Assembly: GCA_035513995.1 (NCBI GenBank)
Contig: DATKBL010000015.1
Location: forward strand, 1-5,446
Direction of reading: 5' to 3'
DNA: 5,446 bases
Source of the DNA: DASUTW01 sp035513995
GTDB taxonomy: Bacteria; Actinomycetota; UBA4738; CALAEC01
The notes beneath the pieces are model-generated. The model did not search any database. It saw nothing but the letters and a program-made list of their open reading frames with translations, and had not been told where the DNA came from. Both the position numbers and the translations under genes were made by a program. Positions 5,228 through 5,446 of the stretch are shown here, one piece after another. How positions within the stretch are numbered: the first letter of the stretch is position 1; every line of letters starts with the position of its first letter.

Positions 5228-5233
5228 TAGGAT
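5228..5233 (+). promoter_or_regulatory. -10 box TAGGAT before the JAMM gene, probable leaderless start
   Basis: TAGGAT fits TANNNT and lies 7 nt upstream of the GTG at 5241, with no Shine-Dalgarno between them. It suggests that the JAMM gene has its own leaderless transcript in addition to any read-through from selD. No -35 is evident. The only inverted repeat in the 39-base gap is the short palindrome CCTCGAGG (5204-5211), too small for a terminator. Confidence 0.45.
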
Positions 5234-5240
5234 TAGTCTC

Positions 5241-5446
5241 GTGACGATCGAGATCCCGCGGGACCGGTACGAGGAGGTGCTCGCCCATCTGCGCGCGAGC
5301 GCGCCGAACGAGGCGTGCGGCGTGCTGGCCGGCGTCGACGGGAAGGTCGCCGCCGTCTACCCCATGCGCAACGCCGAGGAGAGCCCGGTCGCCTACCGCT
5401 TCGACGAGTTGGAGCAGCTCGAGGTCTTCCGCGAGGTGGAGGATCG
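5241..5446 (+). CDS. JAMM/MPN-family (Mov34/M67) zinc metallopeptidase, partial (runs off right edge)
   Basis: Sixty-eight codons are visible from GTG 5241: VTIEIPRDRYEEVLAHLRAS, then APNEACGVLAG (21-31), whose E24 corresponds to the catalytic Glu of JAMM proteases, and YPMRNAEESPVAYRFDE (40-56), the conserved Asn-containing segment after the first strands. The HxH...D zinc motif should lie just past the edge. Bacterial members of this type remove or process the C-terminus of sulfur-carrier proteins; in Mycobacterium the Mec enzyme frees cysteine from CysO-cysteine, usually beside a ThiS-like carrier, a MoeB-like enzyme and CysM. That neighbourhood is expected downstream but not visible. Its place just after selD suggests a sulfur/selenium metabolism cluster, which is inference. 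GTG was chosen because it opens the family-like N-terminus and follows a -10 box by 7 nt. Confidence 0.85.
   Translation, partial: MTIEIPRDRYEEVLAHLRASAPNEACGVLAGVDGKVAAVYPMRNAEESPVAYRFDELEQLEVFREVED

Noticed and set aside
5202..5240. Terminator between selD and the JAMM gene
   Set aside because: Only an 8-base palindrome without a loop or T-run is present; this is not enough to call a terminator.
4257..5288. A 343-codon minus-strand frame antisense to selD
   Set aside because: It overlaps the selD gene throughout, is His/Arg/Gly/Val-rich with no recognisable motif, and is a composition artefact.

Overview
The window is GC-rich bacterial DNA, densely packed with short genes. It looks most like an actinobacterium or another high-GC soil or sediment lineage. 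Pointers to this are the heavy Ala/Val/Gly/Arg coding, several starts just 6-7 bases downstream of a TANNNT -10 box (leaderless transcripts), GTG and TTG starts, and a PAS plus metallo-beta-lactamase gene pair of a kind I associate with actinobacterial genomes. The phylum is an inference, not a reading.

Minus strand, in order of transcription from about 4100 down to 1: a small stand-alone PAS protein (4100-3705); an MBL-fold metallo-hydrolase whose ATG overlaps the PAS stop (3705-2845); a 61-base gap holding a -10 box and a strong Shine-Dalgarno; a 186-residue protein built almost entirely of 11-residue helical repeats (2783-2223); a YibE/F-family membrane protein (2169-1051); an arginase/agmatinase-family ureohydrolase overlapping it by four bases (1054-191); and the N-terminal part of a cupin protein running off the left edge. 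The cupin appears to be frameshifted close to its start. Stop/start overlaps (TGATG, GTGA, ATGA) suggest two translationally coupled blocks: PAS-MBL, and repeat protein-YibE/F-ureohydrolase-cupin.

Plus strand, diverging from the PAS gene across a 57-base shared promoter region: selD, encoding selenide, water dikinase (4158-5201), then the start of a JAMM/MPN-family metallopeptidase (from 5241), which runs off the right edge. The selD reading frame contains an in-frame TGA at codon 16, exactly where the catalytic Cys/Sec of SelD belongs, and a perfect 7-bp hairpin with a GUG loop lies 33 nt downstream. SelD here is therefore most likely itself a selenoprotein, and the organism should decode UGA as selenocysteine. 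A caller that treats TGA only as stop would truncate the gene at residue 28.

The most notable items are the Sec-containing SelD with its SECIS candidate, the unusually regular 11-mer repeat protein, the His-to-Asp change in the first metal-binding motif of the ureohydrolase, and two places (cupin N-terminus, YibE/F N-terminus) where a one-base indel would repair the reading frame. I see no tRNA, rRNA, CRISPR array or mobile element. No stretch over 100 bases is without a gene.
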